Origin: an uncultured Oscillospiraceae bacterium
Lineage (GTDB): Bacteria; Bacillota; Clostridia; Oscillospirales; Acutalibacteraceae
Direction: 5' to 3'
Assembly: GCA_900547305.1 (NCBI GenBank)
Contig: URGH01000002.1
Span: 26,488 to 90,487 of the forward strand
DNA length: 64,000 bases
Part shown: positions 50,900 to 59,381 of the stretch, piece after piece
Position numbering within the stretch: the first letter of the stretch is position 1
How the letters are laid out: each line of letters starts with the position of its first letter
Position numbers and translations under genes: made by a program
Notes under the pieces: model-generated
What the model saw: the letters and a program-made list of their open reading frames with translations, nothing else
What the model was told of the DNA's origin: nothing
The model's database searches: none

Positions 50900-51961
50900 A
50901 TGATCGAAGTAACCGGACTCAGCAAAAGGTACGGTACTTATCTCGCTGTTAAGGATGTAAGTTTCAGCATCGAAAAGGGCGAGGTTATCGGCTTTTTGGG
51001 TCCAAACGGAGCGGGTAAGTCCACAATAATGAATATACTTACCGGCTATCTTTCACTTACACAGGGCAAGGTGGAAATTGACGGCTACGATATTGCCGAA
51101 TACCCCGAGGACGCAAAGCGCAGAATAGGCTATCTGCCTGAGATACCGCCGCTTTATACCGATATGAAGGTGCGCGAGTATTTAAACTTTATTTATGACC
51201 TTAAAAAGGTTAAATTCCCGAAAAAACCGCATATTGACGAGATTTTAAGACTTGTTAAGATAGACAATGTGCAAAACCGTCTTATAAAGAACCTGTCAAA
51301 AGGCTATCGCCAGCGTGTAGGCTTTGCCCAGGCGCTTATAGGCAACCCCGACGTACTTATTCTCGATGAACCTACCGTCGGTCTTGACCCCAAGCAGATA
51401 ATCGAGATAAGAAACCTTATAGCACGTCTCGGTAAAAACCACACGATTATTCTGTCATCGCACATACTTTCCGAAATTCAGGCGGTGTGCAAGCGTGTAA
51501 TAATTATAAACAAGGGGCAGATAATTGCCGACGATACGCCCGAAAACCTTTCAAACAAGCTATCGAGCGACCACTCCCTTATTGCGCGCATAGTTGCTGG
51601 CGAGCAGGAAATGATTGACGCGTTAAGCACGGTCAAAGGCGTAAAATCGGTTACATCCCTCGGCAGAAAAGAAGACGGCTCTTTCGATTTCCTTATAGAG
51701 CCGGAGCATGGTGCGGATGTGCGCGCCGAGGTATTTAAGCGCATAGTATCCCGCGGGAAGACACTTTTATCGCTTACCAGCAACAAGGTGTCACTCGAAC
51801 AGATATTCCTGCGGCTTACAGAGGCTGCCGATAACGACGAGGCAAAGCGTATGCTCGGAATAACCGAAAAAACGGAAACGGCGGAAAAACCGAGCGTTGA
51901 AATAGCGGATGACGGCAGCGTTACCGTGAAGACAGAGCAGGCAGAGGAGGCAGAGCAATGA
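50900..51961 (+). CDS. ABC transporter ATP-binding protein, GldA-like
   Basis: This is a 353-residue ATPase. Walker A FLGPNGAGKSTIMNIL near residue 34, signature LSKGYRQRVGFAQALIG, Walker B VLILDEPTVGLD and the H loop SSHIL are intact. The C-terminal approximately 110 residues after the NBD are the regulatory extension seen in GldA/NatA-like ATPases. It overlaps the permease gene by 4 bases. GGAGG precedes the ATG. No target substrate is evident. Confidence 0.92.
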   Translation: MIEVTGLSKRYGTYLAVKDVSFSIEKGEVIGFLGPNGAGKSTIMNILTGYLSLTQGKVEIDGYDIAEYPEDAKRRIGYLPEIPPLYTDMKVREYLNFIYDLKKVKFPKKPHIDEILRLVKIDNVQNRLIKNLSKGYRQRVGFAQALIGNPDVLILDEPTVGLDPKQIIEIRNLIARLGKNHTIILSSHILSEIQAVCKRVIIINKGQIIADDTPENLSNKLSSDHSLIARIVAGEQEMIDALSTVKGVKSVTSLGRKEDGSFDFLIEPEHGADVRAEVFKRIVSRGKTLLSLTSNKVSLEQIFLRLTEAADNDEAKRMLGITEKTETAEKPSVEIADDGSVTVKTEQAEEAEQ

Positions 51962-52659
51962 GCGCGGTATTTAAAAGAGAATTCAGGGCGTATTTCACAA
52001 CGCCCATAGGCTTTATTGTTATAGCGGCGTTTTACTTCTTTTTGGGGCTGTATTTTTCAATGATATACGGCTACGGCAGCCCCGACACCGCAATGGTAAT
52101 CGTTGCAATGTCCACCGTTATTGTTTTCACCATGCCGGTGCTTACAATGCGCCTTATGAGCGAGGACAGGCGGCAAAAGGTTGATCAGGCGCTGCTTACG
52201 GCGCCGGTAAGCCTTACATCCATTGTGCTGGGCAAATTTTTCGCGGCGCTTGCGGTTTTCGCAATCGGCTTTGCGCCCACGGTTATTTTTGAAATAATCG
52301 TAGCTTCATATGTCAGCGTAAACATTATGTCGTATATATACGCGCTTTTCGGTATGCTGCTGCTGGGCAGCGCGCTGATTGCAATAGGTATGTTTATATC
52401 ATCGCTTACCGAAAGTCCGGTAATTTCCGCTATACTCACCCTTGTAATCAATATACTTGTGCTTTATATGTCCAACTTTGCAAGTATGATAAAGGTTTCA
52501 TGGATAGCTACGGTAGTGGAAAAAGCGGCGTTTATAAGCGCCTTTGAAAATTTCGGCGAAAATATACTGTCTGTTGCGGATATTCTCTACTTTGTAAGCA
52601 TAAGCGCGGCGTTTTTGTTCCTGTGCATCCGCTCGCTTGATAAGAGAAGATGGGCTTAA
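51958..52659 (+). CDS. ABC-2 type permease, GldF-like
   Basis: This 233-residue membrane protein has six hydrophobic segments and the FKREFRAYFTTPIGFIVIAAFYFFLGLYF start with the MRLMSEDRRQKVDQALLTAPVS loop characteristic of the GldF/ABC-2 family. It is the membrane partner of the ATPase. It overlaps the ATPase gene by 4 bases (ATGA). Confidence 0.9.
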   Translation: MSAVFKREFRAYFTTPIGFIVIAAFYFFLGLYFSMIYGYGSPDTAMVIVAMSTVIVFTMPVLTMRLMSEDRRQKVDQALLTAPVSLTSIVLGKFFAALAVFAIGFAPTVIFEIIVASYVSVNIMSYIYALFGMLLLGSALIAIGMFISSLTESPVISAILTLVINILVLYMSNFASMIKVSWIATVVEKAAFISAFENFGENILSVADILYFVSISAAFLFLCIRSLDKRRWA

Positions 52660-52674
52660 AGGAGGGTGAGCAAA

Positions 52675-54372
52675 ATGGAAGAAAATAAGAATTTAACTCC
52701 CGAAACGGAAAACGCGGAAGAAACCGCTGCGGAGAATACACCCGCCGAGGAGACCGCCGCAGAGCAGACCGGTGATAAAAAAGAAAAGAAAGCCAAAAAA
52801 GAAAAAAAGGCGAAAAAGCCTAAAAAGCTTAAAAACCAGGCACTTTTGCGCAGGGGCGGCTATTCCGTTGCAATAACCGCCGCGGTGCTTGCGGGGCTTA
52901 TTGTGCTGAACGTATTGGTAAACGCGCTTTCAAACCGCTTTGTTTTGGAATTTGATATGTCCACCGAAAAGGAAAACTCAATGAGTGCCGACAATATCAA
53001 ATATTTAAAGGACCTTGACAAGGAGGTAAATATAACCGTTTGTGCCGAAAAGGACGGATATACCGGCGGCTATATGAACTATTACGCGCAGAACCTTTAC
53101 GGTGTATCATCAGACGCATCTAAGTATTTTGAGCAGACCTTAAAGCTTCTTGATAAATACCCGGCGTATAACAACAAGATTACCTTGAAATATGTTGATA
53201 CTCAAGGCTCGGAATTTACCGAGATTTCGCAGAAATATTCCAACGAAAAGTTAGCCTACGGCGATATAATTGTTTCCGCTAAAGGCTCGGATAATAACGA
53301 ACGCTACAAGGTTTTGGGCTTTAAGGACGTTTATCAGCTCTCAGAGGACAGCACCTACGCCGCTTACGGCTACAGCCAGTCAACCGTGAGCGGAAACAGC
53401 GTTGAAACCGCGGTTACAAGCGCCATTGCGTATGTTACAAGCAGCAAAACAAAGAAGGTTGCGCTGCTCACAGGTCACTCCAAGACCGACTACACAGCCG
53501 ATTATCAGAAGCTTTTAAAGGCTAATAACTATGAAATAGAAACTATTTCGGATAATATCGTGGGTAAAATATCGTCTGATTTTGACGCGGTTATAATCGC
53601 AGGACCCACCACCGATTTTATAGGCAGCGAGCTTGATAATCTTTCCGACTTCCTCGATAACGACGGAAAGCTCGGCAAGGGTCTGCTGTTCTTTGCGGAC
53701 GCATCGGCGCCTTACCTTACCAATCTTTACGATTTCCTGAGCCAGTGGGGTATTGCAATAGAGGAAGGTATACTGTTTGAAACCAATTCAAACAACCATA
53801 TTCCCGATGACCCCATGACTATGGGAATTTATCCCACAAGCAGCGATGAGAGCCTTACAAGCGGTATGCAGCTTTGCATTACGGGCTACAATGTTCCTAT
53901 GTCAGCCGCGTTTGAAAGCGAAAACAGCATAACCGTAACCTCGCTTATGAGCTCGCTTAAATCGGTTGTGGCAGCCCCCGTGGGCACTGCTGCAAACTGG
54001 AACGGAGCGGATAACTACACCAAGAAAAGCTTTCCTGCGGTGCTTCAGGCGGCGCAATCTGAATATGACGACGACAATAAGCAGATAACAAGCTATGTTT
54101 TCGCGTTTGACAGCGTGCAGTTTATTCAGTCGGAATACAACGAGCAGTCGTCGGTTTCCAATAAAAACCTGACCCTTGCCTGCGCGGAGCGTGCGGTGGG
54201 CGCTGAGGATACGGGTATATCCTTTGTTTCAAAGACGATAACCAACGAAAGCTTTGCGGATTCCGTAAGCGAAAGTTCTGCCGGAATTATAAGAATTATA
54301 TTTATGGGATTGCTTCCCATAGCGTGCATTGCCGCGGGTATTTATATCTTTATCAGGAGAAAGAATGCGTAA
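52675..54372 (+). CDS. GldG-like extracytoplasmic ABC component
   Basis: This 565-residue protein starts with a KKEKKAKKEKKAKKPKK-type lysine-rich cytoplasmic stretch, a membrane segment (about residues 66-88), an alpha/beta domain with LLTGHSKTDYTADYQKLLKANNYEIE, and a final C-terminal membrane helix (about 542-560) with short basic RRKNA tail. This layout is that of ABC-type uncharacterised auxiliary components (GldG). It starts at the ATG 52675 with GGAGGG upstream. It may bind a substrate or partner outside the cell. Confidence 0.85.
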   Translation: MEENKNLTPETENAEETAAENTPAEETAAEQTGDKKEKKAKKEKKAKKPKKLKNQALLRRGGYSVAITAAVLAGLIVLNVLVNALSNRFVLEFDMSTEKENSMSADNIKYLKDLDKEVNITVCAEKDGYTGGYMNYYAQNLYGVSSDASKYFEQTLKLLDKYPAYNNKITLKYVDTQGSEFTEISQKYSNEKLAYGDIIVSAKGSDNNERYKVLGFKDVYQLSEDSTYAAYGYSQSTVSGNSVETAVTSAIAYVTSSKTKKVALLTGHSKTDYTADYQKLLKANNYEIETISDNIVGKISSDFDAVIIAGPTTDFIGSELDNLSDFLDNDGKLGKGLLFFADASAPYLTNLYDFLSQWGIAIEEGILFETNSNNHIPDDPMTMGIYPTSSDESLTSGMQLCITGYNVPMSAAFESENSITVTSLMSSLKSVVAAPVGTAANWNGADNYTKKSFPAVLQAAQSEYDDDNKQITSYVFAFDSVQFIQSEYNEQSSVSNKNLTLACAERAVGAEDTGISFVSKTITNESFADSVSESSAGIIRIIFMGLLPIACIAAGIYIFIRRKNA

Positions 54373-55973
54373 TGAGTGACCTTCCCGAAAAGGATAATAA
54401 TTTAAACGAAAATACAGAAAATATTGATGTGGGAGAGGACGGTGCCTCCACCGTCTTCTCCGACCCCGTCGACCACAAAAAGACCGCCGTCAAAAAAAAG
54501 CGCTCGCTTTTACCCATAATTATTTCGGCTGTACTGGCTGTGGCAATTCTTGCGGGCGGCACGGTTGCCGTAATAAAACTTATCCCCGAGCGTGAGGACG
54601 ATACCTCCACCCCCTCAATTGAGGAAATTAAGGTTCTCGATAAAAGCTCGGACGATTTTAAAACCGTTACCGTTACAAATAAAAACGGCGCATTTAAACT
54701 TTATTCAGAGGAGGAAAAGGACGAAAGCTCCACTTCTTCTGACACTTCAAGCAGTACCGTTAAAACAGTATGGTATCTTGACGGCTATGCAAAGGACGTT
54801 ATAAATTCCTCGTCTGTTTCAAGCATTGTAAGCTCTGTCGCAAGCGTTACCGCTTCAAGAGAGGTTACTGCTAAATCCGCCGCCGAGTGCGGGCTTGAAA
54901 AACCGACGGTTAAGGCGGACGTTGTAACAAAGGACGGCGCGGAGTTTTCGCTCCTTATAGGCGGAGAATCGCCCGACGGCACGGGAATATATATCAAGCT
55001 TTCAACCGATGAAAAGATATATATTAACGACAGCTCGATTGATTCGTCGCTTGATTTTGACGCTTTAAGCCTTGCCGCAACCGATTCTATTGCGGGTGTG
55101 CCCACTTCCGATTTATCATCAGATTATAAGGATGACAACGGCGACCTTTCATCTTTCGATTCAATAACCCTTACGGGCTCTAATTTCCCCGAAAAGCTGG
55201 TAATAGCGCCGAACACCGATAAAAACCTTTCAACCTATGCGGCGTTTATGACCACCTCGCCCACAAAGCGCATTGCCGATAATGTGGACGGTATTTTCGG
55301 GTTTTTCAAAAGCGGCGTTTCAGTCAGCGGAGCATATTCGTTTGATACTTCCGCAGCTTCTCGTAAAAAGCTGGGGCTTGATAACCCCGAGCTTACCGCC
55401 GAAATTAAGGTAGGCTCTGTAAATCAAACCTACAGCTTTAAAAAGCAGGAGGACGGGGCCTATGCCGTTTGGTACGAGGGCGCAAAGCTTATTAAAAAGG
55501 TTGAAGCGTCAAGTCTCAGCTTTATTGACTATAAGGTCAATAATTACTACGCCTCGTGGGTCTGCCTGCAATCTATCAATGAACTTTCAAATTTCACTAT
55601 CAAAACTCCTGAAAAGACTTATAGCTTTGATATAGTTTATGATGACGCTGAGGACGCGGAGGAAACCTACGTTATAACCTATGAGGGCAAAAAGCTCACC
55701 GCCGAAAACTTCCAGAGCTTTTATCAGGAATGTATTTCCCTTTCCTGCTCCGATTTCACGGTGGATAAGGTGAGCGGCGAACCCGCTATGACAATTGTTT
55801 TCACCTATTCCGATACCTCGCGCGCCAAAACCAATGTTAAGTTTATAAAGTCGGGCGCGGCTAAATACCAGTACAGCATTGACGGCATTGAAATGGGCAA
55901 AATAAATTCCTCGGCGCTTAATAAAATCTTAAAGCACGTGGAAAAGGTTGCAAAGGACGAAAGCATAAAATAA
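54372..55973 (+). CDS. DUF4340-domain protein associated with Gld-like ABC system
   Basis: This 533-residue protein has a cytoplasmic charged start, one membrane anchor (about residues 44-66), and a large Ser/Thr/Asp/Lys-rich extracytoplasmic domain with repeated beta segments: a DUF4340-like fold with DLSSFDSITLTGSNFPEKL. The start codon overlaps the previous stop (TAATG). Together the four genes make a transport or surface system of unknown role. The protein resembles the DUF4340 partners found next to GldG in other bacteria. Confidence 0.82.
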   Translation: MSDLPEKDNNLNENTENIDVGEDGASTVFSDPVDHKKTAVKKKRSLLPIIISAVLAVAILAGGTVAVIKLIPEREDDTSTPSIEEIKVLDKSSDDFKTVTVTNKNGAFKLYSEEEKDESSTSSDTSSSTVKTVWYLDGYAKDVINSSSVSSIVSSVASVTASREVTAKSAAECGLEKPTVKADVVTKDGAEFSLLIGGESPDGTGIYIKLSTDEKIYINDSSIDSSLDFDALSLAATDSIAGVPTSDLSSDYKDDNGDLSSFDSITLTGSNFPEKLVIAPNTDKNLSTYAAFMTTSPTKRIADNVDGIFGFFKSGVSVSGAYSFDTSAASRKKLGLDNPELTAEIKVGSVNQTYSFKKQEDGAYAVWYEGAKLIKKVEASSLSFIDYKVNNYYASWVCLQSINELSNFTIKTPEKTYSFDIVYDDAEDAEETYVITYEGKKLTAENFQSFYQECISLSCSDFTVDKVSGEPAMTIVFTYSDTSRAKTNVKFIKSGAAKYQYSIDGIEMGKINSSALNKILKHVEKVAKDESIK

Positions 55974-55982
55974 GCACCCATA

Positions 55983-56092
55983 GGCTCCCTTCTTTTCGGC
56001 TCTGCCGAAACAGAGGGGAGCTGTCGAGTGAAACGAGACTGAGGGGTATTTTCTAAAATCTATCGTCTAATATCTAATGTCTGACACAAGCG
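55983..56092 (+). repeat. Dispersed hairpin repeat, copy C
   Basis: GGCTCCCTTCTTTTC, a loop with its own TTTCGGC/GCCGAAA hairpin, CAGAGGGGAGCTGTCGAGTGAAACGAGACTGAGGGGT, then the tail GTCTAATATCTAATGTCTGAC (56065-56085). It may serve as terminator of the ABC operon. The tail is nearly identical to that of copy F. Confidence 0.75.
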
Positions 56093-56124
56093 AGGCAGTT
56101 ATTGTCTGCCAAGCATAAAATAAC

Positions 56125-56153
56125 TTGACAAACGTGCGCTTATAGTATAAAAT
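56125..56153 (+). promoter_or_regulatory. Promoter of the COG2509 flavoprotein gene
   Basis: TTGACA (56125-56130) and TAAAAT (56148-56153) are 17 bases apart. Confidence 0.65.
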
Positions 56154-56236
56154 AGATAAGCAGTAAGGGCTGTGTTTTCCAAACGGAAAACGCAGCCTGA
56201 TTTTCTGCGTAATGAAATTAAAAGGATGAGCTTATT

Positions 56237-57619
56237 ATGTCTAACGCTAAATATGATGTTGCGATTATCGGCGGCGGTATAGGCGGCCTTATGGCGGCTT
56301 ACAGGCTTTGCCGCAATATACCGAATGTTAAAATAGTAATAACCGAGCGCGGCAATACCCTTGAAAACAGGCACTGCCCCGCAGGAAAAAATAACACCTG
56401 CGTTCACTGCAAGCATTGCTCTATAACCAGCGGCTATGCGGGCGCGGGCGCATTTTCGGACGGTAAGTTCAACCTCGGCACCGCCTACGGCGGCACGCTG
56501 GGCGAAGAATTGGGCGATGATACCGCGAATAAATATATTGATGAGGTTGATAAGATCCTCAATGAATACTGCACCTCGGGCGAGCCTACAGTTTATAAAT
56601 CAAACGAGAGCCTGAAACTTAAATGTCTGCAAAACAATTTAAGACTGCTTGATATGAACGTTAAGCACCTGGGAACGGATAAAAACTACCTCACCATGCA
56701 AAACCTCATACACGCGCTGGCTGACGACGGGGTTGAAATGCTCGCCTTTTACGATTGCGAAAGGGTCGAAAAGCATGACGGCGGCTACACCCTTTACTAC
56801 ACCAACGGTGAGAAAATTGACGCCGAAAAGGTGATAATAGCCACAGGTCGCGGCGGCGCTAACTTTGTTGCCGATTTCTGCCGTTCGTTCGGCGTTAAAA
56901 TGCGCTCGAATTATGTTGATATAGGCGTTCGCGTTGAAATGAAGGATATTATCTGGCGCGAATTTTCCGACCGTATTTACGAGCCGAAAATTCTTTACAG
57001 AACCAAGACATTTGAGGACCGCTGCAGAATGTTCTGCTTTAATAAGGGCGGGCTTGTTTCGGCTGAGAATAACCACGGAATTATAACCGCGAACGGTCAC
57101 TCCTTTGCCGACCCCGCGAAGAAAACGGATAACTGCAACTTCGCCATTCTTTCAAGCATACGCTTTACAGAGCCGTTTGACCAGCCTACCGAGTACGCCG
57201 AGAGCATTTCGCGCCTTGCCAATATGATAGGCAAGGGTAACGTGCTTGTTCAGCGTTTCGGCGACCTTGTACGCGGCAGGCGCACCAACGATCACAGGCT
57301 CGGTCAGAACACCGTTATACCCACACTGAGAGCCACCTCGGGCGATATATCGCTTGTGCTGCCGCACCGTATTCTTACCAACATTATAGAAACTATCTAC
57401 GCGCTTGATAAGGTAGCCCCCGGCACCGCTAACGACGATACGCTGCTTTACGGCTGCGAAAGCAAGTATTACTCAATTCGCCCGGTATTTATGAATGAAA
57501 AGTTTGAGCTTACCGATAATGTATATATAATAGGCGACGGCAGCGGTATCTGCCGCGGCTTATCGCAGTCGGGCGCTATGGGTATTTACGTTGCCGACTG
57601 CATTTCGGGCAAAAACTGA
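56237..57619 (+). CDS. FAD-dependent oxidoreductase of the COG2509 type
   Basis: This 460-residue flavoprotein has the dinucleotide motif VAIIGGGIGGLMAAYR, then a striking cysteine-rich stretch HCPAGKNNTCVHCKHCSITSGYAGAGAFSDGKFN (residues about 46-78), a later IIATGRGGANFVADF, and a C-terminal GDGSGICRGLSQSGAMGIYVAD that closes the FAD site. COG2509 members are uncharacterised. The conserved cysteines near the FAD could hold a cluster or act in thiol chemistry. It is transcribed alone. Confidence 0.85.
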   Translation: MSNAKYDVAIIGGGIGGLMAAYRLCRNIPNVKIVITERGNTLENRHCPAGKNNTCVHCKHCSITSGYAGAGAFSDGKFNLGTAYGGTLGEELGDDTANKYIDEVDKILNEYCTSGEPTVYKSNESLKLKCLQNNLRLLDMNVKHLGTDKNYLTMQNLIHALADDGVEMLAFYDCERVEKHDGGYTLYYTNGEKIDAEKVIIATGRGGANFVADFCRSFGVKMRSNYVDIGVRVEMKDIIWREFSDRIYEPKILYRTKTFEDRCRMFCFNKGGLVSAENNHGIITANGHSFADPAKKTDNCNFAILSSIRFTEPFDQPTEYAESISRLANMIGKGNVLVQRFGDLVRGRRTNDHRLGQNTVIPTLRATSGDISLVLPHRILTNIIETIYALDKVAPGTANDDTLLYGCESKYYSIRPVFMNEKFELTDNVYIIGDGSGICRGLSQSGAMGIYVADCISGKN

Positions 57620-57674
57620 TTTTTTGTAACCCTTTTTTACCGCTTTTTCGTTATTTATATGGAGGGACGCGGTT

Positions 57675-59309
57675 ATGAAGTTAAAATCAAGGAATATTTT
57701 ATGCCTTTTGGCGGTAGCGGCTTTGCTGCTTTCCGTTTGCGGCTGTAAAAAGAAGGCTGCCGAAAGCTCGTCTGCCGCACCTGCGCCGACGGTAAAAGCG
57801 CTTACCGCGGACGATAAGCAAGACCCCGAAAACACCGATATTACCGATGAAAAGGGTGCGAAAGCAGATGCTGAAAGCCTTACCGTTAAAGAGGGTATGG
57901 CAAACGGCATAGACGTTTCAAAATGGCAGGGCAAAATAGACTGGACCGCCGTTAAAAAAAGCGGCATGGATTTTGCGATTATAAGAATAGGCTTTCGCGG
58001 AGAAAACGGAACGATTTATAAGGACTCTGCCGCCGATTATAACCTGCAGCAGGCTGAAAAGGCAGGCGTGCTTTGCGGGGTCTATTTCTTTTCAACCGCG
58101 CTTTCCGAAAAAGAGGCGGAGGAAGAAGCGGATTTCACCGCCGCCGCTGTTGCGGGCTATTCGATTTCTTACCCCGTGGTATACGATTGCGAGGGCTTCA
58201 GAGATTCGAACAGCCGAATGTACGGCGTTACCAATGCACAGCGCACAAATAACGCCCTTGCTTTTCTTAACCGCATTAAAGCAAAGGGCTATGAGGGTAT
58301 GCTGTATTCCGCTGTAAAGGAGCTGTCAGGCTCCGCTTACTGGGATACCGCAAGGCTTGAAAATGCCTTTTCCGTTTGGGTAGCGCGCTACCCGGCAGAG
58401 CCGTACCCCAAAACCGCCCACCCCGATTATTCGGGCAAGTACGATATGTGGCAATACACCGATAACGGCACGGTTGCGGGAATTGAAGGCAATGTGGATA
58501 TGTCGGTAGCGTATTTTACAAGGCAAAAGGCAGAGCCTAAAAATAAATCGGCAAGACCCGGTACCGCCGCCGCGCCGAGCAAGGAAGATGGAATTTATAC
58601 CGCCGCAAACGATAAGGTTACCCCTAAAATTGAGGTAAATCTGCGCACCGCCGCCACCACAAAAAGCGACGTTGCCGCAAATATTAAAAACGGAACGGTT
58701 TTAAACCGCACGGGCATAGGTTCAAACGGTTGGTCTAAAATAAATTACAACGGCAAAACGGTTTATGCCATAACAAGCTATTTAACCACAGATTTAAGCG
58801 CAAAAGCGCCTGAAAGTAAGCCCGACGACGGCTTTACCGCCGCTGCGGGAAAGGTTACGGCTAAGGACGAAACAAACCTGCGCGCCGAGCCTTCGACCGA
58901 CGGAAAGCTGATAGCCACCATTAAAAACGGCGAGTTTGTGGAAAAAACGGGCGAAAGCCCCAAGGGTTGGACAAGGCTTTTATATAACGGACAAACGGTG
59001 TACGCAAAAACAAGCCTGCTTACAACCGAGGTTAAAAAGCCTGCGGCAAGCAGCGAAACACCGAGCGCGGCGGATGAATTTGTTGCCGCAACAGGCAAAG
59101 TTACCGCAAAGGATATTGTCAACCTGCGTTCCTCGCCGAACGGTAAGGAGGATAATGTGGTTTGTCAGCTAAAAAAAGGCGAATTTGCCGAGCGCCTTGC
59201 AACCAACGGCGGCAAAGGCTGGACTCGCCTTTCCTACAACGGGCAAACGCTTTATGCCGTTTCGAGTATGCTTATTACCGAGGAAGAATATAATAAACAG
59301 AACAGCTGA
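57675..59309 (+). CDS. GH25 lysozyme lipoprotein with three SH3b repeats
   Basis: This 544-residue protein has a lipoprotein signal (LLLSVCGC with Cys22 or Cys24), then a GH25 domain beginning GIDVSKWQGKIDWTAVKKSGMDFAIIRIGFRG (about residues 75-285) with the catalytic DCEG stretch, and three SH3-like domains (about 300-370, 385-450, 470-535) each with NLR, W and G-rich parts. It should cut the glycan strand of peptidoglycan while tethered to the membrane. GGAGGGA precedes the ATG. The SH3 parts bind cell wall. Confidence 0.92.
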   Translation: MKLKSRNILCLLAVAALLLSVCGCKKKAAESSSAAPAPTVKALTADDKQDPENTDITDEKGAKADAESLTVKEGMANGIDVSKWQGKIDWTAVKKSGMDFAIIRIGFRGENGTIYKDSAADYNLQQAEKAGVLCGVYFFSTALSEKEAEEEADFTAAAVAGYSISYPVVYDCEGFRDSNSRMYGVTNAQRTNNALAFLNRIKAKGYEGMLYSAVKELSGSAYWDTARLENAFSVWVARYPAEPYPKTAHPDYSGKYDMWQYTDNGTVAGIEGNVDMSVAYFTRQKAEPKNKSARPGTAAAPSKEDGIYTAANDKVTPKIEVNLRTAATTKSDVAANIKNGTVLNRTGIGSNGWSKINYNGKTVYAITSYLTTDLSAKAPESKPDDGFTAAAGKVTAKDETNLRAEPSTDGKLIATIKNGEFVEKTGESPKGWTRLLYNGQTVYAKTSLLTTEVKKPAASSETPSAADEFVAATGKVTAKDIVNLRSSPNGKEDNVVCQLKKGEFAERLATNGGKGWTRLSYNGQTLYAVSSMLITEEEYNKQNS

Positions 59310-59324
59310 AAATATTTGCAAAGA

Positions 59325-59360
59325 GCCCCTTTTTGACCGTCGGTGCGGTCGGAAAGGGGC
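59325..59360. other. GC-rich hairpin between GH25 and C39 genes
   Basis: GCCCCTTT pairs with AAAGGGGC and GACCG with CGGTC inside, separated by a small internal loop. It has no T run, so it may stabilise or attenuate the mRNA rather than terminate it. Confidence 0.5.
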
Positions 59361-59381
59361 GTTTATGAAAGAGGTAAATTA

